64,000 nt of DNA from Hyparrhenia diplandra (GCA_015847255.1 JADLZK010010869.1:62001-126000), one strand, 5' to 3'; counted from the first letter of the stretch, positions 46,086 through 57,545 are shown. Numbers and translations are program-made. The notes: generated by a model from the sequence alone, not told the origin.

Positions 46086-46590
46086 TAATTAGCTCACCTT
46101 TGTTTTTTTTCAGGGGCTTCGGCTACAAAAACAAGACAAGGCACATGTCGATTTGTATTAGTTAATTATTTGCAAAGAGATATATTTGTCTACACAAATA
46201 TGTACTTATTTCCATGTGCAAAGTACTTGATAACTTAAAGTGTTCAAGTCACCATAAGCAACATTTACCTCTTCTTTTTTATTTTTCACTTTTCATATAT
46301 ATATGTTGATTTTGTACTTTCACTTTCATTTATATGTAAAACCATCCCCGCCTCGTATATTTCACCCACAAACCTGATGTCCTAAAAGAGAAAAATTTAG
46401 CTTCTAGACAATAATTGTTTTGGCCCAATGAAGCTAGACAGGAGAAACTAGAAAATAATATGGGCTGACAAAAAAAAAACTTGGCCCAATGAAGCCTGAC
46501 AGGGGAAATGGGAAACTGGGCCGAGTAATGTCTTGGGACACTGGCCGCGCGCTGCTTTTTAAGTAGTGCATGTGCACTGCTATCTTTAGT

Positions 46591-46630
46591 GGCGCACGCG
46601 CCTGCTTACTGATCCTGGTGGGCGTGCGCC
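46591..46630. other. Hairpin with 9-bp GC-rich stem
   Basis: GGCGCACGC and GCGTGCGCC flank a 22-base loop. It lies at the junction between the chimeric region and the duplicated block and could be part of a transposon end. Confidence 0.5.
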
Positions 46631-46659
46631 GAGGAGTGACGCCCCGCCCCTACCGTGTG

Positions 46660-47195
46660 GGAGCAGACCTGAGCAGAGCCGATGCTGACAGCTGTTTGTC
46701 AACGCAGACTATCGCGCTCTCACGTTTACAGCAACAGCAGCTGCAGATGAGTGCAGCCGAACAGATTATTTGTGAATCAATTACTGCCAAATCAACTTGT
46801 GTAGTTGCAGCCTACTTATCTGAATTCTGAAACGAAGATGCAATTTGTCAGATCGCTTTGTGTGTTGGGTTTGAGCTGCACGCAGCACGCTAGATTGACA
46901 AGCACGGCAGCAGTTACTCCTAATCTATCCGGTTATCAGCTCATTGCCAAGATATACTGAAGTGCCCTATGATATAGTATCTCCTAATCCACGCTTGGCT
47001 GAGTACCATTTTATTGACCAAATCTAGGAAACTTACATTTTTCAAACAAATACTCAAGACATGATGCTCAAGTTACAGACATATGATTGTATTTGACCAG
47101 ATACTCATAGGCAGACTTATAATGTCACTCAAAAGAAAGGAATAATATTGCCTTATGCACGGCAAGTTGGAAACAAAAACGTATACATTACAGTC
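46660..47195. repeat. Duplicated intergenic block (unit 2)
   Basis: 46662-46700 resembles 61270-61310 (GAGCAGACCTGAGC), 46725-46880 resembles 14460-14640, and 46930-47190 resembles 61540-61760 (CTCATTGCCAAGATATACTG). This is the same flank that precedes membrane-gene copies, here leading to copy D. No coding sequence. Confidence 0.7.
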
Positions 47196-49152
47196 GGGGC
47201 GGATTTGGACCTAGGGCCAGTAGGGCCGTGGCCCTAGTCGCGCCCAGAAAAATGTTTAGTAAATTCTCTAAGGAAAAAGTCCGGATTCCCTCCCCAACTA
47301 TCATGAAAGTTCATTTTTCCTCCCTCAACTCCAAAACCGGACAAATCACCTCCCTCAACTTTTCAAACCATGCAAATTACCTCCCTCGAGCGGTTTTGAA
47401 GGCGGATTTGCTACAGTAACCGCGGTTTTGCTACAGTGTCAGCGGGTTGCTACAGTGACTTTTCCTTTTCTTTTTATAAAAATTTCGGTTGAATCTTTAA
47501 AAAATCATAGTAAATCATTTAAAAAATCATAAAATAAAAAATCCAATTTTGTTGGACTCCACATGATTAGACCTACACATTGAATATATAATATGATATG
47601 CTTTAGTATAAAGTTTTTTTGCTACGAAGGTTTTGTCTTTTTTTTTTATATTTATTTGGCTGAATCTTTAAAAAATTATAGTAAATCACAGAAAAATCAT
47701 AAAATAGAAAATCTAATTTTGTTAGACTCCACATGCGCATGTCTACACAGTGATTATATAATATGGTATGCTTTAGTACAAAATTTTGGTTGTAGCTTTA
47801 GATCTATGCTTTTTGTAATTAATTGAAATAATTCGTAGCTGCAACTTCATAATTATTTTGTTGGACTAAAGCATACCATATTATATATTCAATGTGTAGA
47901 TCTACTCATGTGGAGTCTAACAAAATTAGATTTTCTATTTTATGATTTTTCTATGATTTACTATTATTTTTCAAAGATTCAGCCAAATAAATAAAAAAAA
48001 GACAAAATCTTCGTAGCAAAAACTTTATACTAAAGCATATCATATTATATATTCTTTGTGTAGATCTAATCATGTGGAGTCCAACAAAATTAGATTTTTT
48101 ATTTTATGATTTTTTATGATTTACTATGATTTTTCAAAGATTCAACCGGATTTTTTTAAAAAAAGAAAAGACAAAGTCACTGTCACTGTAGCAATCCGCT
48201 AACACTGTAGCAAAACCGCGGTTACTGTAGCAAATCCGCCTTCAAAACCGCCGAGGGAGGTAATTTGCATGGTTTCAAAAGTTGAGGGAGGTGATTTGTC
48301 CGATTTTGGAGTTGAGGGAGGAAAAGTGAACTTTCGTGATAGTTGGGGGGAGGGAATCCCGGACTTTTTCCATTCTCTAATTTTTGGCTTGGCCCTAGGT
48401 TTTGGGCGCATTCGTTGGCCCAAGAGCTGAATCGGCAAAGCGATCCATGATAGCAGACCGTCGCGGTCCTTGGATGAATCACGATCTCGCGAATCGACCG
48501 ACGCGGCGGCCTTTCGACTTCGACGACGCCGACCGCCTCCCCCGCGGCCGTCGCTGGGCTTCGCTGGTCGCCCCGCCGCCCGCCGACGCCGACACAAAGC
48601 GCTTGCCGCCCGCCCCTGTTGATCGGCGCAGCCTCGCAGTTCGTTGATCGATCATTGGTTTGAACTCAAGTCCGAACCTCAGCGCCGCGCACCGCTGCAG
48701 TTCGTCGATCTCACGCGCCGGACGCGATTCGATTCGCATCCCGTCCCTGGGCATCCTTGGTGGCTACTGAGACTTCAAGTTCGGGGGGTACCACGGCCGG
48801 GCGTATAGGCATCCATCCCGATCCTTGGACATTGATCACCGAACCAGAAGACCTGTTATGCGTTCTCATCTTGATCCCGATAAAGTGGTAAGTCAAGAAA
48901 ACTGTAAATTCTTTATCCTTCTAATTTCTATAGTTTTAATTTCTAATGTCTTGCTGAAATTGTGTTATCTATCGGTATTAAACTAGGATGTGGATTTAAG
49001 TATGAAAGTAAGATATAATCTAAAGTTATGCATTTATAAACAAATTGTGTTATCTATCGGTATTAAACCCGGTGCGGGCGGTATTTGACCCTATGCGAGC
49101 GCTACGTGCGTTTTGATAGCGGCCCTAGGCGTCAAAAGTTCATAGCTCCGCC
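47196..49152. mobile_element. Possible outer transposon with GGGGCGGA-type end
   Basis: The left edge reads GGGGCGGATTTGGACCTAG and the right edge CATAGCTCCGCC. These look like decayed inverted ends similar to the hAT at 8283-9097. The duplicated-block sequence resumes at 49153. The interior contains the MULE and a GC-rich stretch (48390-48800) without recognisable domains. Confidence 0.45.
47272..48371. mobile_element. Foldback MULE-type element
   Basis: 1,100 bp beginning GGAAAAAGTCCGG and ending CCGGACTTTTTCC, flanked by the perfect 9-bp direct repeat ATTCTCTAA (47263-47271 and 48372-48380), the target length of Mutator-like elements. The inverted arms extend through nearly the whole element. 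Each arm holds two copies of a block of about 170 bp with TTTTGTTRGACTCCACATG. There is no transposase. A transcript would fold into a very long hairpin. Confidence 0.92.
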
Positions 49153-50078
49153 AATTACAAAGTTAGCAAGACTTTTTCATTCATTCTAACAAAAGCACAC
49201 AACAAGACATGACAGAGAGGTTCGCAACAAGCACGCGGTAGGGAGATACAACAAGTAACGGTAACGTCATGTTGCCGGTCGAGACCGGCGATTCGAGGGT
49301 TCCGGGAACACACCGGTTTTAGGAATCGGTCGATCATCATGATCATTCACCACGGGCTCCGATGCCGACGAGGATGAGGCCGGCAGGAGCAGAGCGAACA
49401 TGCCAAAGAGAGACTACCACTACTAAGAATGTGTTGATACATGACGTGTTGAATTGGTCATAGACGCCCTAAAAATTGTCACGAGATAGTTATCTATGAT
49501 GGTCCTAAAATTCATCACGTAATCCTCGTCATAATTGATCTTTGCTCAAAAATTCCGTCATAGACGCAATAGATCGATGACGATTTGCCATCGTCAAGGA
49601 TAGGTTTTTCATATGGCTCACAAGCTTGTTCATTGATGAAAGTGGGACGTCATGGATAGGTTCCATGTCATCACCGCCATCTCAAAGATCACGAGGTGGC
49701 ATCGACGTGGCGAGGGACGACCACACATCACTTGCCGGTGGGCCCGATGGGCTGAACCCTTTTTTTTTTTTTTTTTATTTACAAATACTAAGAAATAAGA
49801 TGGGCTTGGCGGCATGATGGGCTGGGTCAAAATGACGGCTGGGCCAAAGATTTTTCTCATGGGCCAGCCCAGCTAGCATTTTCTCGGTCGAGCCCGCATT
49901 CGTTATAGATCATCCAAAGAACATATATATTCATTACATAATTATAATCAATATACACGCAACACAATATCATCCATTATCATATTCCGATGAACCAATT
50001 TTGCATGAGTACACACCGAGTTGAAGTGGGAGCTTATCAAAATTATAAAAAATCAAAGGGGATACCAAAATCATAAAA

Positions 50079-51969
50079 TCTATCTATACTATAAGAGCAC
50101 GCTTGTTTCTATTTTTAGACAAAGGCACGCCAACCAACGGATCTAATGACCAACGGGTGAGATCGAAAGTTTGTGCAAGGTCTTACACCCTCGCCCCCCC
50201 GCGACTTCTCAGCCCACAAAGTTTCACCCCGGCGACCACGTTCGATTCACGGCAAACACCGAGAGAAACAACACGAAGAAAAACAAACAAATAAACACGA
50301 TGACGTATCCACCAAAGGTCCCGTGAAGAAAACCTAAGAGTCCGCCTCCGCCGTCCACCTTGGCGCGGGCTTCCCGACCCTCACGCCGAGGAGCAATTCG
50401 CGGCGGTGGCGCTGCCGCCAGCGTACCCGCCGTTCGCCCGACTCCGGCGGGCGGCGCGGGGTGGACATGGACAACGTGCTCGTGCGGTGTTCCCCATTGG
50501 CTGGTTGGCGACGACGGACCGGGACGGGGCGGCCGGTGGCCAAGATGTTGTGCCGTGGCGCCCCACGGCCAACTTCTACGCCGCGGCCCGATCGGGGCGT
50601 CACCATGGTGGTGGAGCTTGATGTCATGGCCATCGTTGGGTACAGAGACCGGGTGGCGTACCCGTGCCCAAGGCGAGGGCACGGACTATAGGGCAGGCAA
50701 GACCGGGCGGCCGCCTCGGCTGCAGCTGCGCCGGGCGTCGCTGTGCAACCGGAGGGCAGGGGCTTCCACATTGACGGCCACGTCGTCAGGTAATTCAGAG
50801 CGAAAAAAAAATTGGTCAGTACCAACGTTGCTCGTTATTTCTACTTATTTTCTTGTCATCGATCATTGACAAATCATTTAGTCTCCATTATACGTATATC
50901 TGGCTCACTCTCACCACCCCACGCAGTCCTGACCCCACGATCGCGATTGCTTAGATGCTTATTCATTTTGGCTTCGTCGTTTCTGAAGAATTTGGCACTT
51001 GATTGACAGACTTAACTACAACATCACAGGCCTCAAACCCTGCACTCTGCTGATAGTGTAGCAAAGCCGTTTTTAGTTATGTTTATTTGCAGTGTAAAAT
51101 GCCAAAGAGATCAAAGCGAGGACTCACGTACTGACTCTTCTAAAAAATATGGCGTCACTTCGAAGGAAAGCATATGGTAAGATACCAATTAGGTAGCAGT
51201 TTTCAATTTTGAAGGAAAATATGATTAGTTTACATTTGATAACCCACTTTACATTTTAAATTTCATTGTTCATACAAGAACAAAGCTCACGCTGCTATTA
51301 TTTTAAGTATATATTAATACCATTGTTGGTGACGAAACAACTTCTTTGTGGAACTTTTCTGTCTGGCTACGATGGTTGAGAAGGGTCGCTGGTCTCAACG
51401 ATGTTCAGCAAGCAAGTGGCTAAACCAAGCCAGATGGTTACAATATTGTTCATGTATTGCAATCGTCAGCCCGATTGAAAAGTCTTCAGAAGCTTAAGCT
51501 TTGGCAATTCTGTTTTCTAGGAATTGCACTTTTTTTGTTAAAAATTTAACTAACGAAGAGATTGCAGGCAGCCGCGTCCTTTTGGCATTTTAGGTAGCCG
51601 GGCTTTGTGGGTAGCACGGCCACAGGATGAGACGCTAGAGAGCAGTGGGATGTCGTCTGCGGCAGCAAGACTGCTGGGCATTGCGAATGGGGAGCAAGAC
51701 TCCTAGCCATCAGAAAGTGGAGCATGTAATTTCTCAGAGTTTGCCAAACAAATTTTATTATATGTTACAACTGAAAGGTTGTGTATGTATCCACGTATTC
51801 TGATATCATTATTGCCAAGCAAATAATCTTTATTTGGTATCGGGGTTGACATCAAAATCATGTTTTTATTCTTTTCTTTCAAAATCACAAAATCATTTAC
51901 AACATTTTGGTTGTTTAATTTGTGTTGTCCTAAATGTCACCGTAAGCGTTAGCACGGGCAATATATTAG
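50079..51969 (+). mobile_element. Non-autonomous Helitron inside the CACTA
   Basis: The 5' end is TCTATCTATACTATAAGAGC. The 3' end is GTTAGCACGGGCAATATATTAG, the last bases a small deviation from CTAG. It is inserted between A (50078) and T (51970) with no target duplication, as expected for Helitrons. No Rep/helicase is present. Confidence 0.7.
50340..50780 (+). pseudogene. GC-rich captured gene fragment in the Helitron
   Basis: Composition changes sharply to GC-rich here, with overlapping frames on both strands. One plus frame reads AEEQFAAVALPPAYPPFARL. I could not identify a family. The compositional contrast inside an AT-rich Helitron suggests capture of a host first exon. Confidence 0.35.
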
Positions 51970-52692
51970 TATAGCTAAGTTCATCAATTCTTCCGATAGC
52001 CTTCTCCACTGTTCTTGCCTCCTGCACATAAGTGAGCGAGAAATCAGCAGTTAAGGATGATGAGTTACAGATTCAGATCACCAGTTAAGAAACATGCAGA
52101 CACAGCGATCTAAGTCATCTAACAATAGATCTAAGGCATCTAACAATATACGATGATTGTGAATATAAACGATAGTAGAAGAGCGACCTGAATAAGAAGC
52201 TAACTCTCATTTACAAGGGAGACCAATCTAACCTAATACTGTAAATAAGAACAAACAAATAGGACTGGGCAGTGGTTACCATATCATGCAACCGGTGATG
52301 CAGATTGTGGCGCATCCATTGCTAGCAAAAGCCCCCTCCTGTCGATTCAACCACTTTCACAATAGATGGTATTAGTTGTTGATGTCAATCTGTACTCAAG
52401 AAAATGCAAAGCATACAGGTTACGTGTACGACTTACTGATGCACTTGCAAAGCAGGCCGAACAGCGGGTTAGCATGAGTGCCGGTAGAAGCTTGCTGATG
52501 TCGGTGTTCTTCGATGACCAATATGAATAAAATCGTTTCAGCAAAGATCTGCTTTAGAAACTACATAGATCAGAGTAAAAGTACAGCAGAACAGATCACC
52601 TGCACGGTCCTTCGCCGGATTGAGGCAGATCGAGGTCGAACCGCTCTTCTCGACGCCCGCCCGACCGGATCGAGGTAGATCGAGTCCGAAAG

Positions 52693-52938
52693 CTATCCTC
52701 CGCTCTGCCCTTGATTGGATCGACCGAGGCCGGACCTCTCTCCTACGGCGATGAGTTGAACGAATCGGCAGATCCGGCCTCTCTCCACCGTGGCATGACA
52801 AGCGCCACCGCCGTGTGCCGCGGCCGAGCGCCGCCTTTGTTCCATGCACCTCGAGCGGTCGCCGCCTTGACCCGCGAGCTTGGGCACCATCGCGCAGCCG
52901 TCCGAGCGAGCCCGCCGCCCGCGTAGTTTTTCTCCCAT
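52693..52938 (-). CDS. Short CACTA-internal reading frame with promoter
   Basis: On minus a TATA-like CCATATAAG (about 53024) is followed by a leader with AAACCCTAAACTCTC and a CT-rich run. An ATG in good context (CACACATGGGAG) at 52938 then opens an 81-codon frame rich in Arg and Gly. No domain is recognised. It could be the first exon of a decayed transposon gene or a captured host leader. Low confidence that it makes a functional product. Confidence 0.3.
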   Translation of the reverse strand: MGEKLRGRRARSDGCAMVPKLAGQGGDRSRCMEQRRRSAAAHGGGACHATVERGRICRFVQLIAVGERSGLGRSNQGQSGG

Positions 52939-53249
52939 GTGTGAAGTTTGGAAAGTGGCGGCCCAGAGTAATGAGAGAGTGAAGAGAATGAAAGAGAGTT
53001 TAGGGTTTTGTCTCGCTTATATGGAGAGGTGCTTTTGTACATATGAATCGCGACCCCGTTCATTTCGGCCGATGGCTCTCGTCCCCGGAGATGAGCATCG
53101 CCTCGAAGGGGCATGAAGCGGCCGTGTGCCCGGATCAAAAAGGCCGTGGGGGTGGGCTGATTCTTTACTACCAGTCCACTTTGAGCTTTTTTCATGTCCC
53201 CGAATTGAGTTTCAATTTTATTCCTAAATAAGCTTTGCTTTACTATAAT

Positions 53250-54350
53250 TAAACCGAAAAAATACCAAACCAATTCAAAAAAATCTAAAACTTGGTGGCT
53301 ACTTCACACAAGGCATTTGCAAGCCTAAGAAAAAGTTTGAGACCAATATAACACTAGAATGCACATTGACCATAGAATCCCTAAGAACCTAATTGTATAG
53401 TCATGATTCGATGAAAGGTTCCAAACACCTTTGTGAAGCATATACACTCCTCCTATGTCAAAATGACTTGAATTTTTTTTTTTACAAGTCATCCACAACC
53501 AAAATATGATCCCCACACATGATCTTAGATTTTTTCGATGATTATTTTTATTATTATATTTTTCTTCATGCTACGTGAGTTAAAATATGGTGAACTACAT
53601 ATTGAAAACATTAGAATTCTACAACGACCTCCACAAATATTTGTCTCCTAGACCACAAGATACTTTGTGATAAAGTTTGGCACCATTCCGGATCTTTTTC
53701 GGGGTGGACTCGATTCAACATATAATTACACGGTGAAGTCACACGAAATTCAATTAAACTAAAAAAATATCAAACCAATTTAGAAAATTCTCAAACTTGG
53801 TGGTTGCTTCACACTGGGGTATTTGCAAGCCCGAGAAAAAAGTTTGAGGCCAATATAACACTAGAATGCACATTGACCATAGAATCCCTAAGAACCTAAT
53901 TGTATAGTCATGGTTCGATGAAAGGTTCCAAACACCTTTGTGAAGCATGTACACTCCTCCTTTGTCGAAATGGCTTGAATTTTTTTTTGACAAGAATCTA
54001 CAAGTCAAAATATGATCCCACACATGATCTTAGATTTTTTCGATGATTATTTTTATTATTATATTTTTTCTTCATGCTTCGTGAGATAAGATATGGTGAA
54101 TTATAGATTGAAAACACTAGAATTCTGCAACAACCTCCACAAATATTTGTCTCTTAGGGCATAAGGGACTTTGTGACAAAGTTTGACATCATTCCAGATC
54201 TTTTCGTGGGTGGACTCAGTTCAACGTATAATTACCCAGTGAAGTCGCACGAAAATTTCAATTAAACTGAAAAAAGTACCAAACCAATTTAAAAATATCT
54301 CAAATTTTGTGGTTGCTTCACACAGGTAATTTGCAAGCCTTAGAATTTTT
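53250..54350 (+). repeat. 490-bp tandem repeat, about 2.2 copies
   Basis: The phrase TACCAAACCAATT followed by CTTGGTGGTTGCTTCACAC starts units at about 53260, 53755 and 54245. The first two are complete and the third is partial. Units 1 and 2 share long identical runs such as CACATTGACCATAGAATCCC. Confidence 0.88.
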
Positions 54351-54810
54351 TTAAAACAATAATCAAATTTAAAGTTTGTACGAGGGAGAAGCACTATTTA
54401 CAAATTTTAAACCAAATTGAGAGAGGAGCTGGTGGGCTGTCTGCGATTGGGCTACTGCACAGAGATGGGCTTTGGCCCATAGAATTGAGAGGGAGGGAGG
54501 GGAGGCGAATCTGGGCCGTCCCAGAGAGGAAGTGGAGGGAGTGCAGGTCGGGCCTAAAAACCAATGTTTGCATTAATAAAACCAATGCTATTTTCTTCTT
54601 TTATGTAATTCAAAAATCTCAAATTAAAGTAGTCATATAGTAACAAAAAATGACTTATGTTTTGGTTGTATTGCCGCTTTGTTTTGCACTAAAGGTGCTA
54701 GGATCGAAGCCAAAATGCGACAATGTTTCTGCTATTTTATTTCCTTTTGGTAACAAACAATAAGGTGTTAAATAATTCTAATAATATAACAAAACAAAAT
54801 TGCATGCTTG

Positions 54811-54866
54811 TCGTGGTGGTTAGCTTGCTCGGTTTCAAGCCACGGGTGCCCAGGTACGAATCCCCA
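54811..54866 (+). repeat. tRNA-like sequence 1 in the CACTA
   Basis: CGTGGTGGTTAGCTTGCTCG resembles an A box region, and CCAGGTACGAATCCCC resembles a B box. A T-rich tract follows at about 54881. It is not a credible functional tRNA; probably a SINE-like relic. Confidence 0.45.
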
Positions 54867-55110
54867 TATCTCCCACAAATTTTTTTTTTTTTCTATGATT
54901 GCTCGTCGTCCATGTCACCCTTCACGTATGGTTTCACCTACGGCCCCGTTTCAGAAACCCTCACCACGAAACTGCCACCGTCATCGCCGTAGCTAGTCGC
55001 CACTACCAACAAATGCCGACGCCTTGATTTGGTTGTGATTTCTTTTGTTGGGACACCTATTTAATTTGATAAAAATGTAAACCATCCATTACTACCACAA
55101 ATTCTTTCAT

Positions 55111-55172
55111 AGTGTAGTGGTAAGACTCTACCCCTTCAACTTAGCCTGTTGTGGGTTCGAGTCTTGGCTAGA
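55111..55172 (+). repeat. tRNA-like sequence 2 in the CACTA
   Basis: AGTGTAGTGGTAAGACTCTA and GTGGGTTCGAGTCTTGG fit A and B boxes with tRNA-like spacing. A short direct repeat (GTCTTGGCTAGACTC) and a run of T follow, as in pol III terminators. The cloverleaf is incomplete. Confidence 0.5.
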
Positions 55173-56204
55173 CTCAGTCTTGGCTAGACTCCTTTTTTTT
55201 TCGTTTTGTTTTTTCTTTTCTACATCACAGTCAGCCGCCCACGTGGAGGTCCATGTCAGCATCACACAGGCCATGTCACCCTCCTATACATCCGCGTGAT
55301 GTTTATTCAAAATCATCATAAGTAACTATGGTGTTGACGAATGGTTTAAATCGTCACCGATTTAGCACCTAATTATCATATCGTCATGGTCTAAAATTTC
55401 TATGACCATTTCAAAAATGTCGCGAGGAAACCGTCATCTATCAACACATTCCTAGTAGTGTACCGCGTCTTCCTCGCCGGGGAGCGCTGCGACGGCACAG
55501 GAAGCCATGACGAGCCCCACGAGGAGGCGATGTTATGCCCACGGGACGCTGCGACAGCTATGTGCACCTCCGGACACCACCGAACAACAGGCGCAGGGGG
55601 CCGTCGGCCATGAGGATGCCAACGGCGATGAGGCCGGGCGCCAACGAGGGACGCCGACAAGAAGAAGTGAGCCGGCAGTCCGCGCGCCGAGGTGCATTGC
55701 AGCGGCCGACGAAGCAAGCATGACAGTGATACCGATGGTCATCACCCTGCTTCCCGAGTACTCATCGTCGCCGGCGTGGGACCGTAGTTCTCTGTTAACC
55801 GAAACATCAGGAGGCAAAGGAAATCGTTTTCAAAGCTTGCAAGCATCACTCGGAACAAAAAGATGTATGCAACGGGAAGGGAAGTAGAGAATCGTCAAAC
55901 AAGTATATTCCGGCAGCCCAGCCGGTCGCCCCGCACGCCGTGCGTGTTCACAGAAATCATCCATGCATCCATCCGTTCTTTTATATTTGGAGTGGAAGAA
56001 AAATTGTTAAGGCCGTGGAGAAGCAACGTTACCAGTTCTGGTGTTGTAGCGGCGAGGACGCGCTGGGCCTGAGCAGCGGCGGCGCGAGCGATAAGCTGAT
56101 TGCGGATGATTCGAGCTTGCAAACTTGATGTCGCCTGTGTGCTGCCGAGGATGAAGGCGATGAGAGAGCGAGACGGGGAGTCCGGGCTCTGGTGGGGGTT
56201 TATA

Positions 56205-56216
56205 TATAGTACTCGT
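56205..56216 (-). promoter_or_regulatory. TATA box of copy D
   Basis: TATATATAAACC on minus, just upstream of the copy D leader exon, in the same arrangement as copies B and F. Confidence 0.5.
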
Positions 56217-56586
56217 ATCGATACATTGATGTTTATTATGCAGAAAGACAGAGAGATGGACATGGGCCCACCCAGATACAAGTATACTCCCTCCGTCCGC
56301 AAATAACCTGTCATTTTACTCTCTAGCACGAAAATTAAGGATATGGTAAAATTACGAAATTGCCCCTACGAACTGTCAAAAAGCTTTGCATGCACAGGTG
56401 CATTGGCGAGGTGGGACGGAAAACCTCTCGCAGCGGAAAGAAAAGACAGTGGACGAGAGCTAGCCACACAGGAGCATCCACAGTAGCCAAGCCAAACGAA
56501 TGGACGAGAACTTAAGAAGCCTCGAGAGTTCGGGACGGATGGACCTTTATTTCCGACGCAAGTCATTTTTTTATTACTCCGAGCTA

Positions 56587-56830
56587 CTCCCTCCGTCCGG
56601 GAATAAATGCACTTCTTTGACTTTCAACTATTGTGTTTGACCGTTCGTGCTTTATTTAAAAAATTTTCACATCCCACAAAATAAATAAATCACTATTAAA
56701 GTATCTCTAATGATAAATTAAGCTATAACAAAATATATGATATTTGTATAAAAAATTTAAATAAGGCGAATGGTCAAACACACGATCTTTGAAAGTCAAA
56801 GAAGTGCACTTATTTGTGTGGACGGAGGGA
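56587..56830. mobile_element. Stowaway-type MITE
   Basis: Begins CTCCCTCCGTCCGGGAATAA and ends TGTGGACGGAGGGA. Inner inverted blocks are TGCACTTCTTTGACTTTCAA and TTGAAAGTCAAAGAAGTGCA, a perfect 20-bp stem. The left TA is present; the right flank has mutated. Confidence 0.88.
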
Positions 56831-57281
56831 AAGATCGCACCTATTAGCTTCAGGCGTGTACTTTGTGCAAGGTGACCTTTTATTGTTGGAAAATTTTTGA
56901 ATCGTAAACGTGAAGTTAATTATGGACGGAGGAGTACTTTACTACCAGCATCCGTACGGCAAGATGGACATTGGCCCACCCAAATGGACAAGTGGAGAGG
57001 GGTGGAAGCGAGGAAGGGGAAATAAATTGGGTGCGGCCCCGCATCCGTACGGGAAGTTATCTGCTGCCCTGCATCCTCCTGGTCTATGCCCAGCGCCGCG
57101 CCTTCCGATCTGCCTCCATGACACGCGTCAGACATCCACCGGGGTGCCGTACGGAGCGCAAGGTCCCCGCCGCAGCCAATTTATTTCCGGAAGGGGAGGA
57201 CCACTATCCCGAACTCGACCACTATCCCAACCGTGTCTAGTCCAAGGCCACATGGGGGCGCCTGCGCCACACACACATACA
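56831..57281. other. Intergenic, no gene
   Basis: Frames on both strands overlap across GC-rich text with no domain. ATGGACGGAGGAGTACT at about 56921 is a second Stowaway-like end, which may pair with the half-site at 56286 as remnants of an outer copy. Nothing else is recognised. Confidence 0.35.
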
Positions 57282-57545
57282 TATGGTACTCGTTTAGATG
57301 ATTTAAAATTTTTCTTTAAAAACTTATAAATTTTTAGGCTCTTTTTATCACATCACATTAAATCACAAAAAAAAGATATGTTCGGAAAGCAGTAAATGTA
57401 GGTAAAAATAACTAATTACAGTTACATTTGTACATCACGAGACGAATCTTTTGGCTGGTTAGTCAATGATTAGACAATGTTTTCTTCTGAGGAGTTAGAG
57501 CGAGTCGCTTTTGATAAATATTTTGCCATCTAAACGAGGCCATAG
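57282..57545. mobile_element. MITE (shared family, copy 3)
   Basis: Starts CTCGTTTAGATGATTTAAAA and ends GCCATCTAAACGAGG, so its termini are inverted (CTCGTTTAGAT / ATCTAAACGAG). The inner text GAGACGAATCTTTTGGC and GATTAGACAATG matches the style of copies at 31520 and 32335. Confidence 0.7.

Larger units (their letters stand above)
36000..46560 (+). mobile_element. Chimeric region with captured exons (Helitron/Pack-MULE-like)
   Basis: The stretch holds isolated exons from at least three unrelated host genes, all on plus and most with intact splice sites and some flanking intron. It also holds a GC-rich promoter/leader-like start (36120-37160) and an AT-rich repeat array near its right end. 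That combination is characteristic of gene-capturing transposons, especially Helitrons. I could not find convincing termini or a target duplication, so neither the element class nor the borders are proven. On the right, sequence related to the local duplicated block resumes at about 46660. Confidence 0.55.
49418..55460. mobile_element. CACTA (En/Spm) transposon, 6.0 kb
   Basis: Left end CACTACTAAGAATGTGTTGA and right end (on minus) CACTACTAGGAATGTGTTGA form inverted termini of about 22 bp with one mismatch. TAC is duplicated at both sides (49415-49417 and 55461-55463). Subterminal repeats of the GTCATAGA/TCTATGAC and CGTCA types occur near both ends. No recognisable transposase remains, so it is non-autonomous. 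It carries a Helitron, a possible short transcription unit, a 490-bp tandem repeat and two tRNA-like segments. Confidence 0.93.
49343..56190 (-). pseudogene. Small membrane protein, copy D, split by a CACTA element
   Basis: The 3' end of the coding exon (49343-49417, stop TGA at 49343) and its main part (55461 to about 55760) are separated by 6 kb of CACTA transposon. Rejoining them across the TAC target duplication restores the order seen in copy B. The main part contains MTIGITVMLASSAAAMHLGA. Upstream are acceptor TTAACAG (intron about 55792-56032), donor CTG|GTAACG and a leader exon to about 56190. Further indels break the frame independently of the insertion. The leader frame is open but has no agreed ATG. 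Confidence 0.7.

Noticed and set aside
46520..46568. TTTTTAAGTAGTG as the right end of a CACTA containing the captured exons
   Set aside because: Only a few terminal bases fit, no matching CACTACTT end was found on the left near 36 kb, and no 3-bp duplication could be paired.
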